Source: Bacteroidales bacterium
Lineage (GTDB): Bacteria > Bacteroidota > Bacteroidia > Bacteroidales > F082
Length of the DNA: 11,777 nucleotides
Direction: 5' to 3'
Assembly (NCBI GenBank): GCA_029933565.1
Contig: JAOZNY010000044.1
Location: 3,489-15,265, forward strand
The position numbers and the translations under genes were made by a program. Below the pieces are notes generated by a model. It was not told where the DNA came from and did no database searches. It worked only from the letters and a program-made list of their open reading frames with translations. Shown here piece after piece: positions 1 to 6,445 of the stretch (position 1 is the stretch's first letter; every line of letters begins with the position of its first letter).

Positions 1-60
1 CAAACAAACTCAGGCTTTTAAAGCAAAATTAAAATTATTTTTATTTTCAATCCAAAAATC

Positions 61-68
61 TATATTTG
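61..68 (+). promoter_or_regulatory. Bacteroidetes-type -7 promoter box for the DUF3078 gene
   Basis: The octamer TATATTTG matches the Bacteroidetes -7 consensus TAnnTTTG and lies 27 bases upstream of the ATG at 96, which would give a short leader of roughly 20 bases. No convincing TTTG -33 box is visible at the expected distance, because the upstream sequence is a run of A and T. The assignment rests on the octamer and its position. Confidence 0.5.
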
Positions 69-95
69 CATAATTTTTTAACCAATTAATTTATT

Positions 96-995
96 ATGAA
101 AAAATTATTACTATTAGGCTTTTTAGTTATTTCGATGACAGCCTTTACTCAAAACGACACTACAAAAAACTGGACTACTAAAGGAAACGCAAGCCTTAAC
201 TTTTCAGAGAGTTATTTCTCTAACTGGTCGGCTGGTGGCGACAACTCACTCAATCTTATAGCAAAATACACTATGAGTGCCGATTACAAAAAAGACAGAC
301 ATAGTTGGAACAACTGGATTGACCTGGCATTTGGTTACAATCTTATTGGAAAAAATGAGCCAATGAAAACAGAAGATAAGATTGAGTTTATCTCTGCTTA
401 CAATTATAATCTTAAAAAAAGTTGGGAATTTACTGTCATGGCTTCTTTCAAATCGCAATTTGCAAATGGTTTTGATTATGAAAAAGACTCTACTAACAAT
501 GTGTCAGGTTTTATGGCTCCGGCCTACATTGACTTAGGTCCTGGTATTAGCTACAAACCTAGCGATCACTTTTTAGCATATTTTTCACCAGTTACCCCAA
601 GGTGGATAGTTGTTCTTGACCAAAAACTTGCCAACGAAGGTGCTTTTGGTTTAACACCTGCCGATACTTTAAATGGCGTTGTTCAAAATGCAAAGAGAGT
701 ACAAAACCAATTTGGTGCTAAATTAATGTTAGTCCTTAATTATGAAGTTGCTAAAAATATTAATCTTACAACTAAACTTGAATTATTTTCAGACTACCTT
801 AACAACCCACAAAACATTGATGTAAACTGGCAGGTATTAGTTGATTTAAAAGTAAACAGTTGGCTGAATGTAACATTCTCTACTGAACTTATCTACGACG
901 ACGATGTAACAATATACGATGCAAACAATGTTGCATTAGGACCAAGAACACAGTTTAAACAAATGCTAATGGTTGGCATTGGTTACTCTTTCTAA
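96..995 (+). CDS. DUF3078 family outer-membrane beta-barrel protein
   Basis: This 299-residue protein begins with a signal peptide (MKK, then a hydrophobic stretch to about residue 18, ending TAFTQ), so it is exported. The mature part is rich in alternating aromatic/polar strands and has the family-type N-terminal block with SLNFSESYFSNWSAGGDNSL, followed by W-N-N-W and further predicted strands. It ends in GIGYSF; a terminal Phe is typical of proteins inserted in the outer membrane by the BAM machinery. The family is common in Bacteroidetes, but its role is not established. The gene is followed after only 2 bases by a phosphoesterase gene, so the two are probably cotranscribed. A TAnnTTTG box lies just upstream. 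I am confident of the family and of outer-membrane location, but no substrate or partner can be read from the sequence. Confidence 0.85.
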   Translation: MKKLLLLGFLVISMTAFTQNDTTKNWTTKGNASLNFSESYFSNWSAGGDNSLNLIAKYTMSADYKKDRHSWNNWIDLAFGYNLIGKNEPMKTEDKIEFISAYNYNLKKSWEFTVMASFKSQFANGFDYEKDSTNNVSGFMAPAYIDLGPGISYKPSDHFLAYFSPVTPRWIVVLDQKLANEGAFGLTPADTLNGVVQNAKRVQNQFGAKLMLVLNYEVAKNINLTTKLELFSDYLNNPQNIDVNWQVLVDLKVNSWLNVTFSTELIYDDDVTIYDANNVALGPRTQFKQMLMVGIGYSF

Positions 996-997
996 AA

Positions 998-1486
998 ATG
1001 AGGCGAATAGGGCTTCTTAGTGATACACACGGATTTTTACATCCAAAATTATTTTCTTTTTTTTCAGAATGTGATGAAATATGGCATGCAGGCGATATTG
1101 GTAATATTGAAACTGCTGACAAACTCGCCACATTTAAACCTCTTAGAGCCGTTTACGGAAATATAGATGGAGGAGCATTAAGATATTTAAAGGAATACGA
1201 ATCTTTCTATTGTGAGAATGTCAAGGTATTAATGACGCATATTGGTGGTTACCCCGGAAGATATGCGAAAGGAATTAATCAAATGATAAGGGACGAAAAA
1301 CCCAAATTATTTATTTCAGGACATTCTCATATTTTAAAAGTAATAAACGATAAAAAGAATAATTTGCTTCACATAAACCCAGGAGCTGCTGGCAAATCAG
1401 GAATGCATAATAAAATCACCTTTCTTAGATTTACTATTGATAAAGATAGGATACAAGATCTGGAGATTGCTGAATTTAATAGGTGA
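998..1486 (+). CDS. MJ0936/YfcE-type calcineurin-like metallophosphoesterase
   Basis: This 162-residue cytosolic protein is a compact metal-dependent phosphodiesterase. All the metal-binding motifs of the family are present in order: D9-T-H11, H30-x-G-D33, G54-N55-x-D57, T80-H81, G108-H109-S-H111, and N127-P-G. This is the full length for the single-domain MJ0936/YfcE group, so the active site looks intact. Members hydrolyse phosphodiesters in vitro, usually with Mn or Ni, but physiological substrates are mostly unknown. The ATG lies 2 bases after the stop of the DUF3078 gene, indicating one transcript. A link between the functions of the two genes is not obvious. No terminator is visible after the stop. 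Family assignment is strong; the cellular role is open. Confidence 0.9.
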   Translation: MRRIGLLSDTHGFLHPKLFSFFSECDEIWHAGDIGNIETADKLATFKPLRAVYGNIDGGALRYLKEYESFYCENVKVLMTHIGGYPGRYAKGINQMIRDEKPKLFISGHSHILKVINDKKNNLLHINPGAAGKSGMHNKITFLRFTIDKDRIQDLEIAEFNR

Positions 1487-1501
1487 GAGAGTTGGGAGTT
1501 G

Positions 1502-1522
1502 AAAGTTTAAAGTTTAAAGTTT
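1502..1522. repeat. Three perfect tandem copies of a 7-base unit
   Basis: The unit AAAGTTT occurs three times head to tail without mismatches, directly after the phosphoesterase gene, flanked by TTG and GAAG. It sits in the 137-base spacer between two convergent genes and is not coding in any supported frame. It looks like a short intergenic microsatellite. It could vary in copy number between strains, but nothing in the sequence indicates a function. Confidence 0.75.
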
Positions 1523-1580
1523 GAAGATGGGGAGCAGGGTATAAAACTAAACTAACTCGACTGTATTAATCAAAACTTAC

Positions 1581-1616
1581 AACCTGACAACAATGATAAC
1601 CTGATAACCGGACAAC
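1581..1616. repeat. Degenerate tandem repeat, units of 8-9 bases
   Basis: Units of the form AACCTGAC, AAC-AATGAT, AACCTGAT, AACCGGAC and a final AAC follow one another. The 11-base window AACCTGAYAAC is recognisable at 1581 and 1598, with a variant at 1606. The repeat ends a few bases before the stop codon of the convergent DUF4293 gene. It has no dyad and is not a terminator. It is a simple-sequence intergenic repeat, probably arising from slippage. Confidence 0.6.
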
Positions 1617-1623
1617 AAAAAAA

Positions 1624-2097
1624 CTACCTCAACCTATCTGCTGACCGAATAAGTTTATCATCTTTCATAACACCTCTATAGGCTAAAAATAAAAACACCA
1701 AACTAATCAAAGGTGCAAATGCTCCCACTTGAATGAAATTTGGTATAGCCCCGCTGGCAGTCTCCAATATATCGTAATAATACAAAAATATAACCCCAAT
1801 CATTACCGCAATCATAAGCATCAAGAATCTGATAATTTTTAGTTGCCCATGACGATTTTTATACATAAATATTGTGGCAAATGAAAATATAATAACAAGT
1901 ACTACTATTGCCAATAAAGGCATAATAAACATTAAATCGTAAACATTTGAAGAACCTGGAACCAAACTTACCACCTTATAAACATAAAGCACCAAAGAAT
2001 CTTTTACACCAATAAATTCAGCAATTGGAAAAAAGAAGGTTACACCAAGTATTAGAGATGCAAAAAAAAGGTAAACACTTTGAATTCTTTGAATCAT
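1624..2097 (-). CDS. DUF4293 family four-helix membrane protein
   Basis: This 157-residue protein has the start MIQRIQSVYLF and the conserved C-terminal tail with DDKLIRSADRLR that mark DUF4293, a family largely restricted to Bacteroidetes. Four hydrophobic segments are visible at about residues 8-28, 54-77, 86-108 and 122-143. The N- and C-terminal ends are basic, so both probably face the cytoplasm. The function is unknown. The gene stands alone: it is divergent from rho across a 292-base region and convergent with the phosphoesterase gene. A TAnnTTTG box lies about 54 bases upstream of the ATG. Family members are often found beside rho in Bacteroidetes as far as I recall, but that needs a genome comparison. 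Confidence 0.85.
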   Translation of the reverse strand: MIQRIQSVYLFFASLILGVTFFFPIAEFIGVKDSLVLYVYKVVSLVPGSSNVYDLMFIMPLLAIVVLVIIFSFATIFMYKNRHGQLKIIRFLMLMIAVMIGVIFLYYYDILETASGAIPNFIQVGAFAPLISLVFLFLAYRGVMKDDKLIRSADRLR

Positions 2098-2150
2098 GGT
2101 CTTATTATTTATTATAAATACTATAAGAATACAATTTTAAAACTGCCGGG

Positions 2151-2158
2151 CAAAAATA
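2151..2158 (-). promoter_or_regulatory. -7 promoter box for the DUF4293 gene
   Basis: Read on the minus strand, the octamer is TATTTTTG, a match to TAnnTTTG, 54 bases upstream of the ATG at 2097. The nearest upstream TTTTG (2184-2188, inside the left arm of the inverted repeat) is about 25 bases away. That is longer than the usual spacing, so the -33 box is uncertain. Confidence 0.4.
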
Positions 2159-2182
2159 GTAATTAGGAAGTATACGAGATAC

Positions 2183-2249
2183 ACAAAAGGAAATTAATTA
2201 TTCTGCAAAAGATTGAAATTTGTTAAAAAAACAATTAATTTCCTTTTGT
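2183..2249. repeat. Perfect 17-bp inverted repeat in the rho/DUF4293 divergent region
   Basis: The left arm at 2183-2199 (ACAAAAGGAAATTAATT) is the exact reverse complement of the right arm at 2233-2249, with 33 bases between them. The pairing ends at an A/C mismatch on the inside and a C/T mismatch on the outside. The right arm contains the TTTTG that serves as the -33 box of the rho promoter, and the left arm carries the same pentamer facing the DUF4293 gene. The element lies upstream of the likely rho start site, so it probably acts as DNA, for example as paired operator half-sites. A remnant of a small mobile element or a long-loop hairpin are alternatives. Confidence 0.8.
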
Positions 2250-2272
2250 TTTCTGAAATATTTGTATATTTG
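2244..2272 (+). promoter_or_regulatory. rho promoter, -33 TTTTG and -7 TATATTTG
   Basis: A TTTTG at 2244-2248 and a TATATTTG at 2265-2272 are separated by 16 bases, close to the arrangement described for Bacteroidetes sigma-ABfr promoters (TTTG and TAnnTTTG). This is the best two-part promoter in the window. Transcription would begin near 2278-2280, leaving a leader of about 110 bases before the rho ATG at 2390. Confidence 0.65.
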
Positions 2273-2349
2273 CACTTCACAAAGAAACAATATACCTTAT
2301 AGCAATTTCCAAATAGAAAAAATTTACTCTAAACATTTTTTTATACGCA

Positions 2350-2374
2350 CGGTCATTTGAAGACCGGTTTTTTT
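2350..2374 (+). terminator. Intrinsic-terminator-like hairpin in the rho leader (putative attenuator)
   Basis: CGGTC at 2350-2354 pairs perfectly with GACCG at 2362-2366 across a 7-base loop, giving a 5-bp stem with four G:C pairs. One G and a run of seven T residues follow (2368-2374). The structure lies between the rho promoter and the rho ATG at 2390, so termination here would release a leader RNA of roughly 95 bases and lower rho expression. The stem is short, so efficiency may be modest. No upstream gene on this strand is close enough for this to be an ordinary end-of-gene terminator. Confidence 0.55.
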
Positions 2375-2389
2375 ATAAATTCATTATTT

Positions 2390-4123
2390 ATGTACGATAT
2401 TATCGAGCTTAACAGCAAACTTGTTGCTGATTTAAGACAAATAGCAAAGGGATTAAATATTCCTAAAGCCGACAAACAACTAAAACAGGATTTGATCTAC
2501 AAAATCCTTGACCATCAAGCCCTAAACCCTTCAAAGGAAGTTCTTGATGAAGAAAAAAAACGCTTACTAGATAAAAGTAAACGACGCAAAACTCAGCAAA
2601 AGGACAAAAAACCAGCAGAGGTGAAAACTGAGAAGAAAAAACCTGAAGAAAAACCAAAAGCTGAACCAAAGAAAAAGGGCAGACCAAAAAAGCAAGTTGT
2701 GAAAACTGAAACTAAAAAGCCAGATACAACTACTGATAAAAAAGAAAAAGAAGTAAGCCCGAAAAATGTTGCTCCTGTAAAAAAAGCAGAGGACAATAAA
2801 AGTAATACGGAAGAAGAGAAACCACTTACGCCACTCGAAAAATTTAATCAGAGAAAGAGGCTAAAGAAAGGGCCACAAAAGGTTGAAAGGGTAAGTTCAA
2901 ACGAAAGACAAAGTACTGACTCCAGTGAGAAACAACCTCTTGCAGACAATACTATTCAAAAAACCGAAGTTAAGAACACTCCCCCACCAGCACCTAAATT
3001 TGTTTGGGATAAAACAGTTTATGCTGAAGGAGTTATTGAAATAATGCCCGATGGTTATGGTTTTTTAAGGTCTAGTGATTACAACTACCTTAATTCGCCA
3101 GACGACATTTATGTGTCACAATCTCAGATTAAACTATTTGGCCTAAAAACTGGTGACACTATTTTTGGAGGAATTCGTCCACCAAAAGAAGGAGAAAAAT
3201 ATTTCCCTTTAATTAAAGTTGAGAAAATAAATGGAAAACTCCCAAGCGAAATACGCGACAGAGTACCATTTGACTTTTTAACACCACTTTTCCCTGAAGA
3301 AAAATTCAAACTTACAGGTCATAAGAATGAATCGATCTCTACTCGGATTATGGACATGTTCTGCCCTATTGGGAAAGGACAACGAGGATTGATAGTATCG
3401 CAACCAAAAACCGGTAAAACTGTCCTTTTAAAAGAGGTAGCAAACGCTATAGCGGCAAACCACCCTGAAGTTTACCTTATTGTTCTGCTAATCGATGAGC
3501 GACCTGAGGAAGTAACTGATATGAGAAGGAATGTTAATGCTGAAGTAATTGCTTCTACATTTGACGAGCCAGCCGAAAAACATGTTAAAATTGCTAACCT
3601 GATACTTGAAAAAGCCAAAAGGCTTACTGAATCGGGGCACGATGTTGTTATACTTTTAGACTCTATTACCAGACTAGCCAGAGCATATAATACTGTTTCA
3701 CCGGCATCAGGTAAGGTATTATCGGGTGGTGTTGAAGCAAATGCGCTTCAAAAACCAAAAAGATTCTTTGGTGCTGCGCGCCAGATAGAAAATGGTGGAT
3801 CACTTACTATTCTTGCAACTGCACTTGTTGATACCGGATCGAAAATGGACGAGGTAATTTTTGAGGAGTTTAAAGGAACAGGAAACATGGAGTTAATGCT
3901 CGACCGTAAACTTTCAAACAAACGTATTTATCCTGCAATTGATATTGTTAATTCAAGTACTCGTCGTGAAGACTTACTTGTTGACAAAGATTTATTACAA
4001 AGAATTTGGATACTCAGAAATCATTTATCGGATATGAACCCAATAGAGGCTATGAATTTTTTAAAAGACAGAATGAAATATACAGCAACTAATGAGGAGT
4101 TCTTAATTTCGATGAATAGTTAA
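2390..4123 (+). CDS. rho: Transcription termination factor Rho
   Basis: This is the hexameric RNA-dependent ATPase that terminates transcripts. I chose the ATG at 2390, giving 577 residues beginning MYDIIELNSKLVADL. An upstream in-frame TTG at 2357 lies in the loop of the leader hairpin and is unlikely. The order is: Rho N-terminal helical domain (about 1-45); Lys/Glu/Pro/Thr-rich low-complexity insertion (about 46-205); cold-shock-type RNA-binding domain (about 208-285, with G222-Y-G-F-L); then the RecA-like ATPase. The ATPase has Walker A P339-K-T-G-K343-T, the DERPEEVTDM block (369-378), Walker B ending LLD424, and the SGGVEANAL secondary RNA-binding loop. E. coli Rho is 419 residues; the excess is the insertion, known in Bacteroides Rho as a disordered region that drives condensate formation. 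An intrinsic terminator follows the stop. Confidence 0.97.
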   Translation: MYDIIELNSKLVADLRQIAKGLNIPKADKQLKQDLIYKILDHQALNPSKEVLDEEKKRLLDKSKRRKTQQKDKKPAEVKTEKKKPEEKPKAEPKKKGRPKKQVVKTETKKPDTTTDKKEKEVSPKNVAPVKKAEDNKSNTEEEKPLTPLEKFNQRKRLKKGPQKVERVSSNERQSTDSSEKQPLADNTIQKTEVKNTPPPAPKFVWDKTVYAEGVIEIMPDGYGFLRSSDYNYLNSPDDIYVSQSQIKLFGLKTGDTIFGGIRPPKEGEKYFPLIKVEKINGKLPSEIRDRVPFDFLTPLFPEEKFKLTGHKNESISTRIMDMFCPIGKGQRGLIVSQPKTGKTVLLKEVANAIAANHPEVYLIVLLIDERPEEVTDMRRNVNAEVIASTFDEPAEKHVKIANLILEKAKRLTESGHDVVILLDSITRLARAYNTVSPASGKVLSGGVEANALQKPKRFFGAARQIENGGSLTILATALVDTGSKMDEVIFEEFKGTGNMELMLDRKLSNKRIYPAIDIVNSSTRREDLLVDKDLLQRIWILRNHLSDMNPIEAMNFLKDRMKYTATNEEFLISMNS

Positions 4124-4145
4124 GAAATATTTAGTGTAAATATAA

Positions 4146-4183
4146 GCCCCGGCTACTCATTGCAGAAGTCGGGGTTTCTTTTT
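4146..4183 (+). terminator. Intrinsic terminator of rho, overlapping the convergent DUF1573 gene
   Basis: CCCCGGC at 4147-4153 pairs with GTCGGGG at 4168-4174 (seven pairs, one of them G-U), followed by TTTCTTTTT at 4175-4183. It begins 23 bases after the rho stop. The right arm and T tract lie inside the last codons of the convergent DUF1573 gene. Read on the minus strand, the hairpin has only a weak, interrupted U tract, so it may also end that transcript, but less well. Confidence 0.85.
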
Positions 4184-4977
4184 GCTGCGGATTTTTGATA
4201 GACAGTTCCATGAACGCCAAGCACAATTTCAGGGTGTACCGGATCGTTTGACATAATAGTAATTGTATGGTGTTGAACACCATAATTTGCCAGAAACCAT
4301 AATTTCACAATAATACCTCCGTTTTCTTCTGAGGCAACAATTTTTTCAGGCCATCCAACAACTTTACATCCAGGTGTAGTCGTTATCTCAGTAATTTCTA
4401 AATCCTGACCACCCATATTCGTAAAAAGAAAAGCATGATAAAGAGTTTTTCCTTTTTTCATATGCCCAAAATCATAATTTAGATGTTCAAAAATTAGTCT
4501 TGGAACTGTATCTATTACTGTTTTTTGGTCATAAAGCGATGGGTCTTCTGATATGTTGGCAAGTAAATATAAAAACTTAAAAGGGCTTTTCTTATCGTCT
4601 GTTTCTACAGCAATTTCCACAGCCATTTCTCCGGGAGGTAACTCTCTAACAACCTCAAATGTAATATTTAAAGTCCCTGATTCACCGGGCTTTAACACAT
4701 TTGGTGAATAAGAAAGATCTACAAATCTGCTTGATTTACCATCGCGAAATGTTATGGTACGATCGCCAAAGTTTTTCAGATCAATGCTGAAAATAAAATC
4801 CTGACCTTTTCTCACATCACCAACTACTGTCTCAAGGCTATCAACAGCAAATCCAACGTCTCCAACCATGAATGGAAAATCGGGATTAACAATTTCTTTT
4901 TTCTCCTGACTTAATAATGTCGAAGCAAAAAATAGACTTAACAGAAGGATGATTATTTTGTTTTTCAATGATTGCAT
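4153..4977 (-). CDS. Secreted DUF1573 domain protein
   Basis: From the ATG at 4977 this gives 274 residues with a clean signal peptide (MQSLKNK, hydrophobic core, ending LLSQEKK). An upstream in-frame ATG at 5016 would add 13 residues ahead of the signal peptide and precede the nearer promoter box, so I reject it. Two immunoglobulin-like ASH-type beta domains can be seen. The first (about 40-145) contains DLKNFGDRTITF and LKPGESGTLNITF. The second (about 160-262) is the DUF1573 domain proper, with YDFGHMKKGKTLYHAFLFTN and the TTPGCKVVGWP block. Family members usually have Cys-Gly-Cys at that point; here it reads Pro-Gly-Cys. Such proteins are abundant periplasmic or surface proteins of Bacteroidetes with unknown roles. 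The gene is monocistronic, convergent with rho. Confidence 0.85.
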   Translation of the reverse strand: MQSLKNKIIILLLSLFFASTLLSQEKKEIVNPDFPFMVGDVGFAVDSLETVVGDVRKGQDFIFSIDLKNFGDRTITFRDGKSSRFVDLSYSPNVLKPGESGTLNITFEVVRELPPGEMAVEIAVETDDKKSPFKFLYLLANISEDPSLYDQKTVIDTVPRLIFEHLNYDFGHMKKGKTLYHAFLFTNMGGQDLEITEITTTPGCKVVGWPEKIVASEENGGIIVKLWFLANYGVQHHTITIMSNDPVHPEIVLGVHGTVYQKSAAKRNPDFCNE

Positions 4978-4983
4978 GCGATG

Positions 4984-4991
4984 CAAATTTA
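4984..4991 (-). promoter_or_regulatory. -7 box very close to the DUF1573 start codon
   Basis: The minus-strand octamer TAAATTTG matches TAnnTTTG and ends 6 bases before the ATG at 4977. If used, the transcript would start at or within a few bases of the ATG and be leaderless or nearly so. A TTG at 5014-5016 lies 22 bases upstream as a possible -33 element. A second match at 5034-5041 competes with it. Confidence 0.35.
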
Positions 4992-5033
4992 AAACAATTG
5001 TAAACTTTATGAACAATCAAATGCATAATTGCT

Positions 5034-5041
5034 CAAATTTA
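5034..5041 (-). promoter_or_regulatory. Alternative -7 box for the DUF1573 gene
   Basis: A second minus-strand TAAATTTG lies 57 bases upstream of the ATG at 4977, giving a conventional leader of about 50 bases. A CAAA (TTTG on the minus strand) at 5067-5070 is 25 bases upstream, a little far for a -33 box. The sequence alone cannot separate this box from the nearer one. Confidence 0.4.
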
Positions 5042-5220
5042 TTTTTTTAGACGATAAAATTTAGAGCAAAAAAGTAAAATTGGAACGCATATTAATACCA
5101 ACAGATATCTTTCAAAACCTTCTCAGCCACAAAATTCATAAAAAGGATTTCTTTAAAAATAACTTACCAATGCTGGCATTAAGTGAATAGGGATTCGGTT
5201 TCAGGATTTAATATTCTGTG

Positions 5221-5248
5221 GTTGAAGTTTCAAACTTAGAAATTCAAC
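5221..5248 (-). terminator. Hairpin directly after the glycosyltransferase gene, possible weak terminator
   Basis: GTTGAA (5221-5226) and TTTC (5228-5231) pair with GAAA (5239-5242) and TTCAAC (5243-5248). This forms a 10-bp stem with a single bulged G and a 7-base loop, 3 bases beyond the stop codon of the operon's last gene. No U tract follows on the minus strand, so it is not a canonical intrinsic terminator. It may instead stabilise the 3' end or act with Rho. The rest of the 5017-5251 spacer holds only the promoter boxes listed and AT-rich sequence. Confidence 0.35.
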
Positions 5249-5251
5249 TTA

Positions 5252-6445
5252 TCACAAATTTTCTTTTTCTGAATAAATATCAAAAAGTTGTTTACCAACG
5301 GTTTGCATACAAAAATCATTTACTGCCTTTTGTTTAATCTTCGTTCTATCAAAACTATATTTTCCATCAAAAAAATTGTTGATTGCCTTCAACAATCCTT
5401 TCTCATCGCCGGGCTCAACTATTATTCCATTTGAAGGGGATACGTTTTCAGGAATCCCCCCTACCCTTGTGGCAATAACAGGAATCCCCAAACTAAAAGC
5501 CTCATTAATTACAACCGGGAAATTCTCGTAATTACTAAAAATAAGTAAGGCATCAGCCAATTGCATTTTTTTAACAAGTTGCTCACCCTCCATCAAACCA
5601 ACAAACTCAACTTGCTTTTCTGTTAAGCCAATTTTATGTGAATACGATTTCAACACCTCAAAATCCAAACCATCGCCAACCATTGTAAAATGAAAATCGT
5701 TTCGTATTTTTCTAAGTTGGTCAATTACATTTAAAATACCACTTATATTTTTCGATTTATCTTCAAAACAACTAACGTGAACAATTGATTTTCTGTCTTT
5801 GGAATTATCTGCTACCGATTCTACATTTAAAAAGTCGGGGCTTACAACATTCGGCAAAACAATGTATCTACTATTTTTTAAAGAGTGACTTTGCATAGCC
5901 TTTGCAAGGTTAGCCGTAACAGTAGTTACCGCTGCAGCATTTTTTACTACTATTCGTGTAACAAACTTTCTAAAGAAACCTTTAAAATTTCCCGTAAGTT
6001 CAAGGTAGCGCGACCAATGTTCACTAATAAAATATTTCTTCCCAAAAAGCCATTTATAGTATAAACCAAAAACACCAAGTCGAGTAAGTATGTGTATATG
6101 CAGAATATCGAATTCACCTAACTTGCTGTTCATCTCTTTTATTCCCAAAAAATTGGCTTTATAAAATCTGTAAGCCTTTATAATTGATGTAATTACCGGA
6201 ATATTTAGTTTTGGGTTACGATAATAAACATTTATTGTTGGCACATTGTTAACCAGTGAATAGTCAACTTCATAATCTAAAATGCTCTTTTCAAATTCAA
6301 GCGAATGTACATAAACCACACCAACATCACAATATAAATTTGCTGCCTCTGCATGCCGCTGAATAAATAATCCAGGCATAGGATCGAATCTATTAGGATA
6401 CCATCGAGAGAGGTAAAGAACTTTTAACTTTTTATTATCTGGCAT
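5252..6445 (-). CDS. GT4 family (GT-B fold) glycosyltransferase
   Basis: This 397-residue cytosolic or membrane-associated enzyme transfers a sugar from a nucleotide donor, most likely to a cell-surface polysaccharide or glycolipid intermediate. The N-terminal Rossmann domain opens with VLYLSRWYPN and GLFIQRHAEA (about 9-35), which bind the acceptor in this family. The C-terminal donor-binding domain contains VHVSCFEDKSKNISGIL (about 223-240) and the EX7E motif, with E307 and E315 in ENFPVVINE, followed by GIPVIATRVGGIPE. These residues are intact, so the enzyme should be active; the sugar and acceptor cannot be read. Its ATG directly abuts the stop codon of the upstream kinase gene with no spacer, so translation is probably coupled. 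A glycosyltransferase is an odd last gene for a vitamin-salvage operon. Confidence 0.88.
   Translation of the reverse strand: MPDNKKLKVLYLSRWYPNRFDPMPGLFIQRHAEAANLYCDVGVVYVHSLEFEKSILDYEVDYSLVNNVPTINVYYRNPKLNIPVITSIIKAYRFYKANFLGIKEMNSKLGEFDILHIHILTRLGVFGLYYKWLFGKKYFISEHWSRYLELTGNFKGFFRKFVTRIVVKNAAAVTTVTANLAKAMQSHSLKNSRYIVLPNVVSPDFLNVESVADNSKDRKSIVHVSCFEDKSKNISGILNVIDQLRKIRNDFHFTMVGDGLDFEVLKSYSHKIGLTEKQVEFVGLMEGEQLVKKMQLADALLIFSNYENFPVVINEAFSLGIPVIATRVGGIPENVSPSNGIIVEPGDEKGLLKAINNFFDGKYSFDRTKIKQKAVNDFCMQTVGKQLFDIYSEKENL

Noticed and set aside
24..31. Minus-strand TAATTTTG as promoter of a gene to the left of the window
   Set aside because: The octamer fits TAnnTTTG, but the sequence is very AT-rich and any downstream gene lies outside the window, so it cannot be supported.
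2357..2389. Upstream TTG start for rho adding 11 residues
   Set aside because: It lies in the loop of the leader hairpin, and the ATG at 2390 gives the MYDIIELNSKLVADL start expected for Bacteroidetes Rho.
2463..2796. Open frames opposite the low-complexity part of rho
   Set aside because: They mirror the Lys/Glu-rich coding sequence (giving Phe/Ser-rich products), have no promoter or family match, and are shadows of rho.
4978..5016. Upstream ATG start for the DUF1573 gene
   Set aside because: It would put 13 residues before a complete signal peptide that starts at the ATG at 4977.
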